Shown here one piece after another: positions 10,241-18,801 of a stretch of 64,000 nucleotides of DNA. Numbering within the stretch: position 1 is the stretch's first letter; every line of letters begins with the position of its first letter. Below the pieces are notes generated by a model. The model searched no databases and was not told the DNA's origin. It saw only the letters and a program-made list of their open reading frames with translations. Source of the DNA: Muribaculaceae bacterium (GTDB taxonomy: Bacteria; Bacteroidota; Bacteroidia; Bacteroidales; Muribaculaceae); assembly GCA_022509165.1 (NCBI GenBank), contig JAFLTT010000003.1:1-64000 (forward strand), written 5' to 3'. A program made the position numbers and the translations under genes.

Positions 10241-11112
10241 AGATAAAAGGTGGCTCCGAATGTAATCGAGAAAAGATTAATCCGGAAATTAGCTGACTGT
10301 GAATTTCTGGTAGAGACATATACCTGGTCTTTTACAGCCCGGGTTTCAGTATAATTGAAGCCCAGAAGACCCACATTCACCTCCATAGCAGAATAATTGC
10401 TAAGGAAGATACAGATACCGGGCGTGAGACCCACGTTAAGGGAGAAATTCCTTTCATAAGTACCTGTAAGATCATCTCCCACACCGGTAGTGAGTTTCGT
10501 CTGGCCTCCTCCCATCTGGAGAGAAACCTCATTAAAAAATCCGAAACGCTTACTCTTTCCGATAGAGAAATAATTTCTCATCAGTGCAGCACCATAATAA
10601 TTGTGGGATAACCGATAAAGATGATCAAAAGAATAATTTGTTTCTGCATCAAGGACTATATCGGCATTTGCTACCTTAGTCAAGGATCTTGCATAAGAAA
10701 ACCTCCCGCCTAATGCTAAGTCAGCTTTCACAGCAAACATCACCATAGGTGAAATCTTAAAACTGTAGGTGTCGCCCGATATTCCTTCCAGTATAAGGAA
10801 CTGATACTTGTCTTGCGAGGATTGGGTATAGGAAACTGACAGACCGAATATCCATTGACCTTTGGGAATGAAGTTCACCGATTCTATGTCTCTCTTGAAT
10901 TCCTCTAATTTTTCCGGTTCCTGCTCTTTTTCTTTTTTCTCCCGGGTTTCATCTTTAACCGGAGTATTTTCTTCCGATAGCTCTACTTCAGAGATATCAG
11001 AATAAATTTCTTTCCCATTATCAAATACAGGTAATGCAGCCTGTGAATAAATACAGGCAGTGAGCATCAGAATTAAGGAAAAATATCTTAAACCCTTTAA
11101 GGGGGAATACAT
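10237..11112 (-). CDS. Outer-membrane beta-barrel protein, first gene of the surface operon
   Basis: Predicted 291-aa protein. I start it at the ATG encoding MYSPLKGLRYFSLILMLTA, not at the ORF-track start 53 codons upstream, because this start gives a signal peptide and the extra N-terminus would run through the predicted promoter region. After a Glu/Lys-rich periplasmic stretch (about residues 40-75), residues 80-291 form a barrel with strands such as KGQWIFGLSVSYTQS and the final SITFGATFYL. It is a shorter paralogue of the next gene, with which it overlaps by 4 nt. Confidence 0.65.
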   Translation of the reverse strand: MYSPLKGLRYFSLILMLTACIYSQAALPVFDNGKEIYSDISEVELSEENTPVKDETREKKEKEQEPEKLEEFKRDIESVNFIPKGQWIFGLSVSYTQSSQDKYQFLILEGISGDTYSFKISPMVMFAVKADLALGGRFSYARSLTKVANADIVLDAETNYSFDHLYRLSHNYYGAALMRNYFSIGKSKRFGFFNEVSLQMGGGQTKLTTGVGDDLTGTYERNFSLNVGLTPGICIFLSNYSAMEVNVGLLGFNYTETRAVKDQVYVSTRNSQSANFRINLFSITFGATFYL

Positions 11113-11220
11113 GATGAAAAGTTGTTTGATATACCAATTGCCCTTCTTCTCGAAGGATTTATCACGGGTAAAATTACAAATTAACCAATAAAAAGGCAAG
11201 AATTTGCACTTTATTGAGCA

Positions 11221-11228
11221 CAAATGTA
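11221..11228 (-). promoter_or_regulatory. Predicted promoter -7 box of the surface operon
   Basis: Minus-strand TACATTTG fits TAnnTTTG. The nearest TTG upstream is 24 bp away, longer than usual. The start site would be near 11214, giving a 5' UTR of about 100 nt. It abuts the terminator of the preceding gene, so the surface operon is probably a separate transcription unit. Confidence 0.45.
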
Positions 11229-11239
11229 CCAAAAAGAAC

Positions 11240-11275
11240 AAAAAAATAGGCGCAATCTTTATTAATTGCACCTAT
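11240..11275 (-). terminator. Terminator after the PepSY-like lipoprotein gene
   Basis: On the minus strand ATAGGTGCAAT, an 8-9 nt loop and ATTGCGCCTAT form an 11-bp stem (one G-T pair) followed by seven T. It separates the recQ-mutL block from the surface operon. Confidence 0.85.
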
Positions 11276-11293
11276 ATTTTACTTTTTATTTTA

Positions 11294-11791
11294 TCAATCG
11301 GCGTTGGTGATATCTGTTATCTCTCCACTCTCATTGAAATAGAGACCAAGTCCGTTTTCCCCCTGGTCATTAACAAGTTGCACGTAATATCCCTGCCCGG
11401 TAGTATTTATTTCATTCACACCATAACCCGGATATTGTGCATCCAATGTAGCTCTTACAGGTTCCGGTATTGCTCCTGAAGGAAGAGTCATCCCGGTAGG
11501 CGCTTCCATTTCAGTCCAATCTCCTAAGCTATTGAAAATTATATCATAGTCATTGGTAAATTCCACTTCATAAAGTACCACTGAGTCAATGGTCTTCTTC
11601 TGAATACTTTTAATTTCGTAATCATAAAAGAATTCAGAAATAAATTCCTTAGCCTTTTCGGGTAATTGGTCCTGTGTGACTGTGGTATCGGTTTCCTTTA
11701 TTCCATCATCATCATTTGAGCATGACGTAAATGAAAGGAATCCTGTAACGAGAAATAAAGTTGCTATAAACTTAAAGGTAGAAGTCTTCAT
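11294..11791 (-). CDS. Small PepSY-like (DUF2874-type) lipoprotein
   Basis: Predicted 165-aa lipoprotein. I start it at the ATG of MKTSTFKFIATLFLV, which gives a signal peptide ending FTSC followed by SNDDDG, a typical Bacteroidetes lipoprotein export sequence. The ORF track start is 12 codons further upstream and has no signal features. The body contains two repeats of about 65 residues with the pattern xxLPxxAxxFIxxxFxxYxI...VLYEVxFxN, which resembles the putative beta-lactamase-inhibitor-like PepSY_like proteins of Bacteroides gut species. Function unknown; periplasmic or surface. It lies 43 nt after mutL and ends at a strong terminator, so it is probably the last gene of the recQ-mutL transcript. 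Confidence 0.7.
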   Translation of the reverse strand: MKTSTFKFIATLFLVTGFLSFTSCSNDDDGIKETDTTVTQDQLPEKAKEFISEFFYDYEIKSIQKKTIDSVVLYEVEFTNDYDIIFNSLGDWTEMEAPTGMTLPSGAIPEPVRATLDAQYPGYGVNEINTTGQGYYVQLVNDQGENGLGLYFNESGEITDITNAD

Positions 11792-11834
11792 ATCATTCGG
11801 TTTTACCTTTATAACAGCAGGTACCAATTATGGT

Positions 11835-13697
11835 TCAATGGAAGATTTCGCTCAACCTCTTCCCGTCCATAATATAGAAAATCACATTGCCGTTGGGAGT
11901 ATAAGAAGGGTCAGGCAAAGCAAACAGTCGGGTGACTATATGCTCCATTTCTTCAGTATTCAGTTTTCTTCCATAATTAATTGCTCCACCCCTGGCCATA
12001 TTCAATGCCAGTTTTCGCATAAGGTCGCTCTCTTTACCGGCATTGCCATAATTTGCTCCGGAATCATCTACAGTTTCTAACATTTTCAGAACAATATCCC
12101 GTGAGTCCAGATTTTTACTGAAAGTTGGGACTCCCACAATATTCCATCGGTTTTCACTTTCATATTCAATCCGAAATCCGACTTTATTGAGCTCGGGCAT
12201 AATTTCCACCAGATTGTCTTGTTGCACCGACTCAATTTCTATACTGTCAGGAAACATAAGTCCGATGGAAGAATGTTCCCCTTGGCAAAGGTTCTTATAA
12301 AATTCTTCAAATAAAATCTTAATATGCGCCCTTCTTTGGTCAATTATAAGAATTCCATCTCTGGAAGTGGTCACAATATATCTGTCGGCATATTGTACAC
12401 AGATATTTCCCGGAACCTCTGTACCTTGAAATTCCGAAAGTACAGGCATTTGGTCTTTTCCCTTCTCTTGATTCTCTCCGAAACCATGTGCACCCCTCAT
12501 AAATTCGGAATAGAGAGTATCCCAATTCGCGGATATCTTTTTATCAGGTTGATATCTGTAGCTTGATGATTGGGAGTTATTTCCCATTCCTGAACCTTGA
12601 AAAGGATTGTAATCTTTAGGGATTTCTATTGTAGGTTCTATGGGACTGGTTCCTTTCTCTATTGGTACCACAGGTACTACATCCACGCTGAAATCTATTG
12701 AAGGTACTGCCCCAAATTTACCTAATGCTGCTTTTACAGCTGCCTGCAGGATTGGCCAGATATCCTGTTCGTATTCAAATTTTATTTCGTTTTTTGTAGG
12801 ATGTATATTTACATCGATTGTATCCGGGTCAACATCAAATTTTAGAAAATAACATGGCTGAGTATCTTGTGCTATCAAAGATTCGTAGCATCCCACTACG
12901 GCCTTATGGAAATATGGATGCCTCATGTTTCTGCCATTTACTATGAGATATTGAAGCGGATTCCTCCTTCTGGCATACTCAGGCCGGGAAATATAACCTG
13001 ATATCCGTACCAAAGCGGTATCTACCTCTATTGGTAGGAGATGCAGATCGAGATTATTCTTCCATAGATCCTCTATTCGTTGCCTGAATGTACCGGGTTT
13101 GAGGTCAATAGTCCTTGTGCCTGTATCAATGCTCATCCGGATGGAATTATTCACAAGAGCGAGGCGTTCAAACTCCCGCATGATGTTGGAGAGTTCCACA
13201 TTATCACTTTTAAGGAATTTGCGTCTTGCCGGCACATTAAAGAACAAATTTTTCACCATGATATTAGTGCCTTGTGCACAAGCCACTGACTCTTGGGCTT
13301 CAACTTTTGAAGCGTTGATTCTGATATGTGTGCCAATTGGGTCGGAAGAACTTCGTGTCTTCATTTCTATTTGAGAAATGGCACAGACCGATGGCAGAGC
13401 CTCTCCCCTGAACCCCATAGTATGCAATGAAAAGAGATCCGCTGCATCTTTTATTTTTGAAGTGGCATGACGTTCGAAAGCCATTCGGGCATCTGTGGCA
13501 CTCATACCCTTTCCGTTGTCGATTACCTGTATTAAGGTACGGCCTGCATCTTTAATGTATATCTTGATATCCGATGCACCTGCATCTACGGAATTCTCCA
13601 CAAGTTCTTTAATAACAGATGCGGGTCGCTGTATCACTTCCCCGGCCGCTATCTGGTTGGCTACAGAATCGGGCAAGAGTTTAATAATATCACTCAT
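11835..13697 (-). CDS. mutL: DNA mismatch repair protein MutL
   Basis: 620 aa, normal length. The N-terminal GHKL ATPase is intact: KELVENSVDAGAS (motif I), DNGKGM (motif II) and TMGFRGEALPSV (motif III), followed by the transducer domain with a conserved Lys near NGRNMRHP. A linker of about 100 residues precedes the C-terminal dimerisation domain. The C-terminal metal-site region reads DQRRAH (about residue 453), where endonuclease-type MutL proteins have DQHA. MutL couples MutS mismatch recognition to strand removal. The start overlaps the end of the OstA-like gene by 8 nt. Confidence 0.95.
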   Translation of the reverse strand: MSDIIKLLPDSVANQIAAGEVIQRPASVIKELVENSVDAGASDIKIYIKDAGRTLIQVIDNGKGMSATDARMAFERHATSKIKDAADLFSLHTMGFRGEALPSVCAISQIEMKTRSSSDPIGTHIRINASKVEAQESVACAQGTNIMVKNLFFNVPARRKFLKSDNVELSNIMREFERLALVNNSIRMSIDTGTRTIDLKPGTFRQRIEDLWKNNLDLHLLPIEVDTALVRISGYISRPEYARRRNPLQYLIVNGRNMRHPYFHKAVVGCYESLIAQDTQPCYFLKFDVDPDTIDVNIHPTKNEIKFEYEQDIWPILQAAVKAALGKFGAVPSIDFSVDVVPVVPIEKGTSPIEPTIEIPKDYNPFQGSGMGNNSQSSSYRYQPDKKISANWDTLYSEFMRGAHGFGENQEKGKDQMPVLSEFQGTEVPGNICVQYADRYIVTTSRDGILIIDQRRAHIKILFEEFYKNLCQGEHSSIGLMFPDSIEIESVQQDNLVEIMPELNKVGFRIEYESENRWNIVGVPTFSKNLDSRDIVLKMLETVDDSGANYGNAGKESDLMRKLALNMARGGAINYGRKLNTEEMEHIVTRLFALPDPSYTPNGNVIFYIMDGKRLSEIFH

Positions 13698-16476
13698 CTT
13701 CCCCCTCCTCCTCTTTTACGGTTTCAGTTTGTAGTTCCTCTTCATCGGGCGATTCCTCTTTTAAAGACTCTGCTTCATCTGTTAATTCTTCCTGAACTTC
13801 CTCCTTAATAGCCTCACTTTGTTCCATTGTGATCTCTGCATTCTCTTCCTCTTCTTCATTGTCTTGCATTATATCACCAATGGTGAGTCTTTTTTCAGCT
13901 TTCAATAGCCCGGGCGCCTTTTCTCCTATGTTAAGATTTCCGGCATCTCTTAAACGAGGTATACGTCTCGGTATAGAGTCCATCATCTCCGGAGGAAGGT
14001 CAATATCAGGCATCACATCGATAGAATCGAGTTCTTCTACCTCGCTTATTCCTTCCCAGATTGGTAAAGATGAAGGAGGAAGAATTACTCTTGTGCCTGT
14101 AAATGATTTAGGTTCTCCAAAATCTGATGGTGACATGAAGTATTGTTCCAGTTCATCAGGCACTTCTCCCAGGTTATCGGCCCATCTTACTTTATTGCCA
14201 TACCATTCCCTCTCAGGACGCAAAAAGCCCCACCATTTGAATTTCTGAAGATACATCTGGTTCCGTTTTATCATAAACAGAGGAGTGACTGTCCCGCTCA
14301 CTTCGGGCCACATCTTAAGCCAGTCAAGTTTATTGGAGTCAAGATAAACCTCCATATAGGAACTTTCCGCATTTATAAGACGATTGAAGGTGGAGTCGGC
14401 CTCCTGGGGAAGAAAAATAGTTTCTACATTACCTGAAACGCTCATCCTTCTTAGACCCTGGTCTTCAAAATAAGTTGTTATTTCTTTTCCGTATATCTGG
14501 TTATAGAAATCTTCATCCACATGTTCCGACATCAAACCAAATTCAGGCAAATAAGCCCAATCGGTGGTTGAATCATTAAAATGCACATCGATACGGTTTC
14601 CCGTGACTTGCCTCTCCTCACTCCAGATAATAGGCTTACGGAACATATAAAGCATAGAATCTCTCTCCACCATCACCATGGAGTCAGCTACTCCCTGCAT
14701 ATCCTGCTTAAAGAACCTTGCTCGATGATAGGCCAGAATTACATGAGTTTCTTTCGCAATGGAATCAACTATCACTTTTGCTCCGTATTCATCAGTATCG
14801 GGCACTTCTTTCGGGGCGGGAGGTACTTCAATTTTTTGTATAGAAGTTTCCGGACCCCCTCCAAGTAAGGTATCCTGCTCTATCACTCCTTCCTCTCCTT
14901 CATCAATTCCCATATTGCCCCTTGGAGGAATCTTGGGAAGCTGACCTTTTCGGATTTTATCCCCAATTAATTTTTCCCGGTCTATCAATCGCGACTCTCT
15001 ATCGGGCGCATTATTTTCCTCATTTTCTTCAGTATCATCCTCTGCATCCATCCCCTTCTCGTCTAAATGATATTCCTTAGTGATACTGTTTGCTACTGCA
15101 TTGGCAATTGTGTCTAAAGGTACATCTTCATTAGGTCCGATAATTGTATCAAGAATATCCGGGGTGTATGGAGGAGCCTTTTCCAAAAGTAGTTTCAACG
15201 GAGTATCCACATAGGGAATCTTTACGGAAAAGAATGAAGTGTCAATCCATAATCCTGTAGAATCACCTGTGACAATAGGCATACCCTTGAATTCTGGATA
15301 ACCGGATTTAGTGATTGTCCTCTTCCGGTTCGCAATCATGTCGGTGATTATGAAGGTCTTTATGGTATCTGCCCTCAGAAAGAGGGTATCACCCTGAGAG
15401 TATTCCATCAAAAGTGGATATATTGTAGCAAGGGCCTCTTTTGTTGAATCGTTATAAATTCCGAATCCTCCTATGAGCGTGGTCTTCTGGGCCGTATCTG
15501 TTATAACCATCGGATTGCTTTGTTTGAAGGGATCACGGAACATATAAGCCCGGCTTATTCTTGTAGTATTGTCGTAAATAATACTGTCACCTTCAAGTGT
15601 AGTGACATTTCCTGTAGAGTCCCGGTGTATTATAAGTGACCTGGAAAGCAGATCTGCATCTCCCGTATCGGTATAATAAGTTGCCAGATTGGTTATAATA
15701 GTATCGTTCTCACTCTGTATTTCCGTACGACTTTCAATATTGGCAATATGGGTTTCAGTGCTGTAATACAAAGTATCGGTGAGCATCGTAAATCCATCCT
15801 GATGATTTACAAGCACCACATCAGTGAAAAATTCCGCTCTTTTAGTCTTAGGTGAATACTCTCCATAAAGTGAGGTAAGGGTGTTCACTTGGTCTTCAAT
15901 GGTACCCCATCTGGTATACCAACCTAAGTCAATTGCCATATCGTAATCAAGACTATCGGTGGTAAGTGTCACATCATTGTTTATGAGTACCACTTTCTCC
16001 CTTGTAGGACCATTTTTTAATTTCGCAAGGTGCTCATCCCCGTTATAAAACAATTTGTCGGCATAGACGAAGAGGGTGTCTCCCTGCTCCATTCTTACAT
16101 TACTGAAGGCATCGAGAGAATTCTGTTCCGGATAATAATAGGCTGAGTCACAGAACATCCATAATCCTGCCTGTCGGAATTTAACATTACCTTTAAGAAT
16201 CTGTTTTACTATTGTGTCGCGTGAGTCTCGTTTATAGAGGCTGTCGGCATATTCAAGGAAAACTTTATCTTCCTGATACCTGTTGACAGATGGTACCTGA
16301 GGAGAAATTGGCTTTGAAGGTTCAGGCCTATGAAAGTTTTCATCCTCTACTATCTCTTGTTTTCGCTGGCTTTGAGCATACGACCTCATTCCCGTATCTA
16401 TCACAAACACGAGAACAATAATAGAGATAGCCGTGGCTACAAAATTTCCCCGGTATCGGAAAAAATGGCGACTCAT
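13690..16476 (-). CDS. OstA/LptA-like LPS transport protein
   Basis: 928 aa. An N-terminal hydrophobic segment (about residues 13-30) anchors or exports the protein. Residues about 85-500 contain repeated short beta-strand units of the OstA type (DSLxYxxxxxxAxxxGNVxxxxxDTxxxADxxxY), as in LptA and the N-domain of LptD. A second such block lies at about 590-740. The C-terminal about 70 residues are very rich in Glu. Family knowledge: OstA-fold proteins form the periplasmic bridge for lipopolysaccharide. It lies 10 nt after the SurA-like gene and overlaps mutL, consistent with an envelope-assembly cluster. The acidic tail is unusual. Confidence 0.8.
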   Translation of the reverse strand: MSRHFFRYRGNFVATAISIIVLVFVIDTGMRSYAQSQRKQEIVEDENFHRPEPSKPISPQVPSVNRYQEDKVFLEYADSLYKRDSRDTIVKQILKGNVKFRQAGLWMFCDSAYYYPEQNSLDAFSNVRMEQGDTLFVYADKLFYNGDEHLAKLKNGPTREKVVLINNDVTLTTDSLDYDMAIDLGWYTRWGTIEDQVNTLTSLYGEYSPKTKRAEFFTDVVLVNHQDGFTMLTDTLYYSTETHIANIESRTEIQSENDTIITNLATYYTDTGDADLLSRSLIIHRDSTGNVTTLEGDSIIYDNTTRISRAYMFRDPFKQSNPMVITDTAQKTTLIGGFGIYNDSTKEALATIYPLLMEYSQGDTLFLRADTIKTFIITDMIANRKRTITKSGYPEFKGMPIVTGDSTGLWIDTSFFSVKIPYVDTPLKLLLEKAPPYTPDILDTIIGPNEDVPLDTIANAVANSITKEYHLDEKGMDAEDDTEENEENNAPDRESRLIDREKLIGDKIRKGQLPKIPPRGNMGIDEGEEGVIEQDTLLGGGPETSIQKIEVPPAPKEVPDTDEYGAKVIVDSIAKETHVILAYHRARFFKQDMQGVADSMVMVERDSMLYMFRKPIIWSEERQVTGNRIDVHFNDSTTDWAYLPEFGLMSEHVDEDFYNQIYGKEITTYFEDQGLRRMSVSGNVETIFLPQEADSTFNRLINAESSYMEVYLDSNKLDWLKMWPEVSGTVTPLFMIKRNQMYLQKFKWWGFLRPEREWYGNKVRWADNLGEVPDELEQYFMSPSDFGEPKSFTGTRVILPPSSLPIWEGISEVEELDSIDVMPDIDLPPEMMDSIPRRIPRLRDAGNLNIGEKAPGLLKAEKRLTIGDIMQDNEEEEENAEITMEQSEAIKEEVQEELTDEAESLKEESPDEEELQTETVKEEEGEDE

Positions 16477-16486
16477 TCCTTAGGAC

Positions 16487-17884
16487 CTATTGTTTTATCC
16501 AGCCCTGGTATTTGAATTCACAATTCTGCCACGAGGGCTCTATCTTTACGTAGGTTTCTTTTATTTTCTTTTCCAGCCATTCTTTTAATATGGTCTCTTT
16601 CTTATGATTCTCATACATTTTTTTCAAGAGATTATAATCATCAGAAAGGTTAGCCCTGTGACCCGGAATTCTTTCCTTTAATTTTACAATGGCAGCTACA
16701 TCTTTATGGCTACTGTTCTTCATTATAAAAGCTTCGCTTATGTCACCCGGATTCATTTTCTCGATCTGACGTGCCACTTCTGCCGGAAGATCTTGCATTT
16801 CAAACTTACTGCTTCTGAAGAGGTCGCTATATTCACTGTTGTTGGTCATTACACCTTTGTTATTTCTGGTATCTTTATCCTGAGAAATATAAGACGCCGC
16901 TTCTTCAAAAGTAAAGGCACCGCTCACTATTTCTTTTCTCACTGAATCAAGACGGTTGGTCGCATCTGTAAGGTCTTTCTGACTCACCTTCGGAGTCAGG
17001 AGGATATGGCGCACATTCACCTGGTCTCCTCGTTTGTCGATCAATTGAATGATATGATACCCATATTCCGTTTCCACTATTCTACTCACTTTTTTGGGGT
17101 CGGTGAGGTTAAATGCTACATTAGCAAATTCAGGCACCCAGGCTGCACGACCATTGTATCCCAGTTCTCCACCCTGCATAGAACTTCCGTCCTCACTATA
17201 CATGATGGCCAGTGTGGAAAAATCTGCCTCACCCTTGTTGACACGGTCAGCATATTCTCTTAGCCTTGCCTTTACATCTTCTATTTCCTGACGTGGAATA
17301 TTGGGATTCAGGGTCACAATCTGCACTTCTACCTGCATCGGCACGTAAGGAATACTGTCGGAAGGCAATGAATTGAAATATTTCTTTACTTCATTTGGTG
17401 TGGCTGTCACATCCTCTGTCAGACTTCTTTGGACCTGGCCTACTATAGAACTGTTTTTCATCATTTCTATCAGGCTCTCTCGTAAAACCGGCATCGGCTT
17501 ATGGAAATATTCCTCCACCTTTTCCTTTGAACCTAATTGGTTGATAAAGAAATTCAGCCTTTGATCCACCATGTTTCGTACGCTCGATTCAGGCACCTCG
17601 ATTGTGTCAATTTTTGCCTGATGGAGATAAAGTTTCTCTACTGCCATCTGTTCGGGTATGAAACAATAGGGATCGCCACTGATAGCTGTGCCCTCCGTAC
17701 GCAATTGCTGGTATTGTTCCTCTACATCCGATCTGAAAATGGCTTCATCTCCTACAATCCATGCTACCTCATCCACAACATTCTTATCGTTCTGGCTCAT
17801 TATAGGTATCGCCATGAGCAATAAGGATCCCGGAATCAAAAACCTTGCTATTTTTCTTATCCTATTTCTATGTTTTCTATTCAT
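16487..17884 (-). CDS. SurA-like periplasmic peptidyl-prolyl isomerase
   Basis: 465 aa with a signal peptide (FLIPGSLLLMAIPIMSQ). A SurA N-terminal-like segment (VDEVAWIVGDEAIFRSDVEEQ) is followed by two parvulin domains. The first (about 190-285) has GELGYNGRAAWVPEF and ETEYGYHIIQL, and the second (about 290-400) starts at VNVRHILLTP. SurA chaperones unfolded outer-membrane proteins across the periplasm. It is the third of three SurA/parvulin-like genes in a row and sits directly before the OstA-like gene, suggesting joint control of barrel and LPS assembly. Confidence 0.88.
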   Translation of the reverse strand: MNRKHRNRIRKIARFLIPGSLLLMAIPIMSQNDKNVVDEVAWIVGDEAIFRSDVEEQYQQLRTEGTAISGDPYCFIPEQMAVEKLYLHQAKIDTIEVPESSVRNMVDQRLNFFINQLGSKEKVEEYFHKPMPVLRESLIEMMKNSSIVGQVQRSLTEDVTATPNEVKKYFNSLPSDSIPYVPMQVEVQIVTLNPNIPRQEIEDVKARLREYADRVNKGEADFSTLAIMYSEDGSSMQGGELGYNGRAAWVPEFANVAFNLTDPKKVSRIVETEYGYHIIQLIDKRGDQVNVRHILLTPKVSQKDLTDATNRLDSVRKEIVSGAFTFEEAASYISQDKDTRNNKGVMTNNSEYSDLFRSSKFEMQDLPAEVARQIEKMNPGDISEAFIMKNSSHKDVAAIVKLKERIPGHRANLSDDYNLLKKMYENHKKETILKEWLEKKIKETYVKIEPSWQNCEFKYQGWIKQ

Positions 17885-17911
17885 ATAGTGCAGTTTATAA
17901 ATAGGTTGTGC

Positions 17912-18796
17912 TTACTCATTAACGTTTATTTCTTTCATTTCGTGCCTTACCGGATCATAACCAACGGCATCGAGTTTCTTCTCTTTAATCGATTTATTAA
18001 CTAAAGATTCCACTAATACCCTTTCATATTCTGCCAGTTCTCCCTGAGTAAGAATACCTGTTATCCAACTCTTTGCAAATTCATAGGGTTGTTCTTCTCC
18101 GGTGGGCAGATATTCAGTGATCACAAGATAATAGGTGCAATCACCATATTCAGTTTCAAAATATTTGTTTTCACTGAGAAATTTATCGGGATCTCCAAAT
18201 CGGTAAGGTATCATGTTAGTCAGAGTTTCCCAATCTATCCATTTATCTCTGAAATAGTTGTATTCCAAAGATTTATCCAGCCAGTCTCTTTCAAGTTTAT
18301 CTATCTTTTCGGTATCGTCTGAAGCTATCAGTCTTTTTATCTCTTCTTTATTACGTGCATTGGAATTTACTTTCATGAAAATTCCTTTCACAAGTGGCAC
18401 CTCCAGCTTTAGTTCTCTCCTATGTTGATCATAATATTCCTTCACCCTGTGCTCCTCAACTTTTGGAGTCTGAGTATCACGCATTTTGCTTAAGTATTCC
18501 TGAACTATAAGTTGATTGCGGTATTCTTTCACCTTCTTATCTATATTTTCAATATCATATAGACGTTCTTCAGCAAACTCCGCTAGCACATTATCCTTAA
18601 TCCAGTTGTCCACCAAAGTTCTGAACATGGCCGCACTATCGGTGCCACTTAAATAAACCGGTATCTGACTTATCACCTCATCATAAGTAAGTGTATTGTC
18701 GCCATATTGCAGCAATACATTGTCAGGCCTCTCCACTTTCTTATCACAAGATATATGGAATACCAGGAATGGTAGTAATATAAAAAGCCTCCACAT
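17912..18796 (-). CDS. SurA-N-like periplasmic lipoprotein without clear parvulin domain
   Basis: 294 aa. The signal peptide ends FHISC (Cys 17), suggesting a lipoprotein. The N-terminal region (DNVLLQYGDNTLTYDEVISQIP) and the helical stretch after it resemble SurA/PpiD N-domains. The region around residues 130-230 lacks the recognisable parvulin signature (no GGxLG or GxH pattern), so I do not expect isomerase activity. Spacing is 5 nt from the upstream parvulin gene and 27 nt to the next. Likely a chaperone partner of its two neighbours (inference). Confidence 0.65.
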   Translation of the reverse strand: MWRLFILLPFLVFHISCDKKVERPDNVLLQYGDNTLTYDEVISQIPVYLSGTDSAAMFRTLVDNWIKDNVLAEFAEERLYDIENIDKKVKEYRNQLIVQEYLSKMRDTQTPKVEEHRVKEYYDQHRRELKLEVPLVKGIFMKVNSNARNKEEIKRLIASDDTEKIDKLERDWLDKSLEYNYFRDKWIDWETLTNMIPYRFGDPDKFLSENKYFETEYGDCTYYLVITEYLPTGEEQPYEFAKSWITGILTQGELAEYERVLVESLVNKSIKEKKLDAVGYDPVRHEMKEINVNE

Positions 18797-18801
18797 TCTT
18801 T

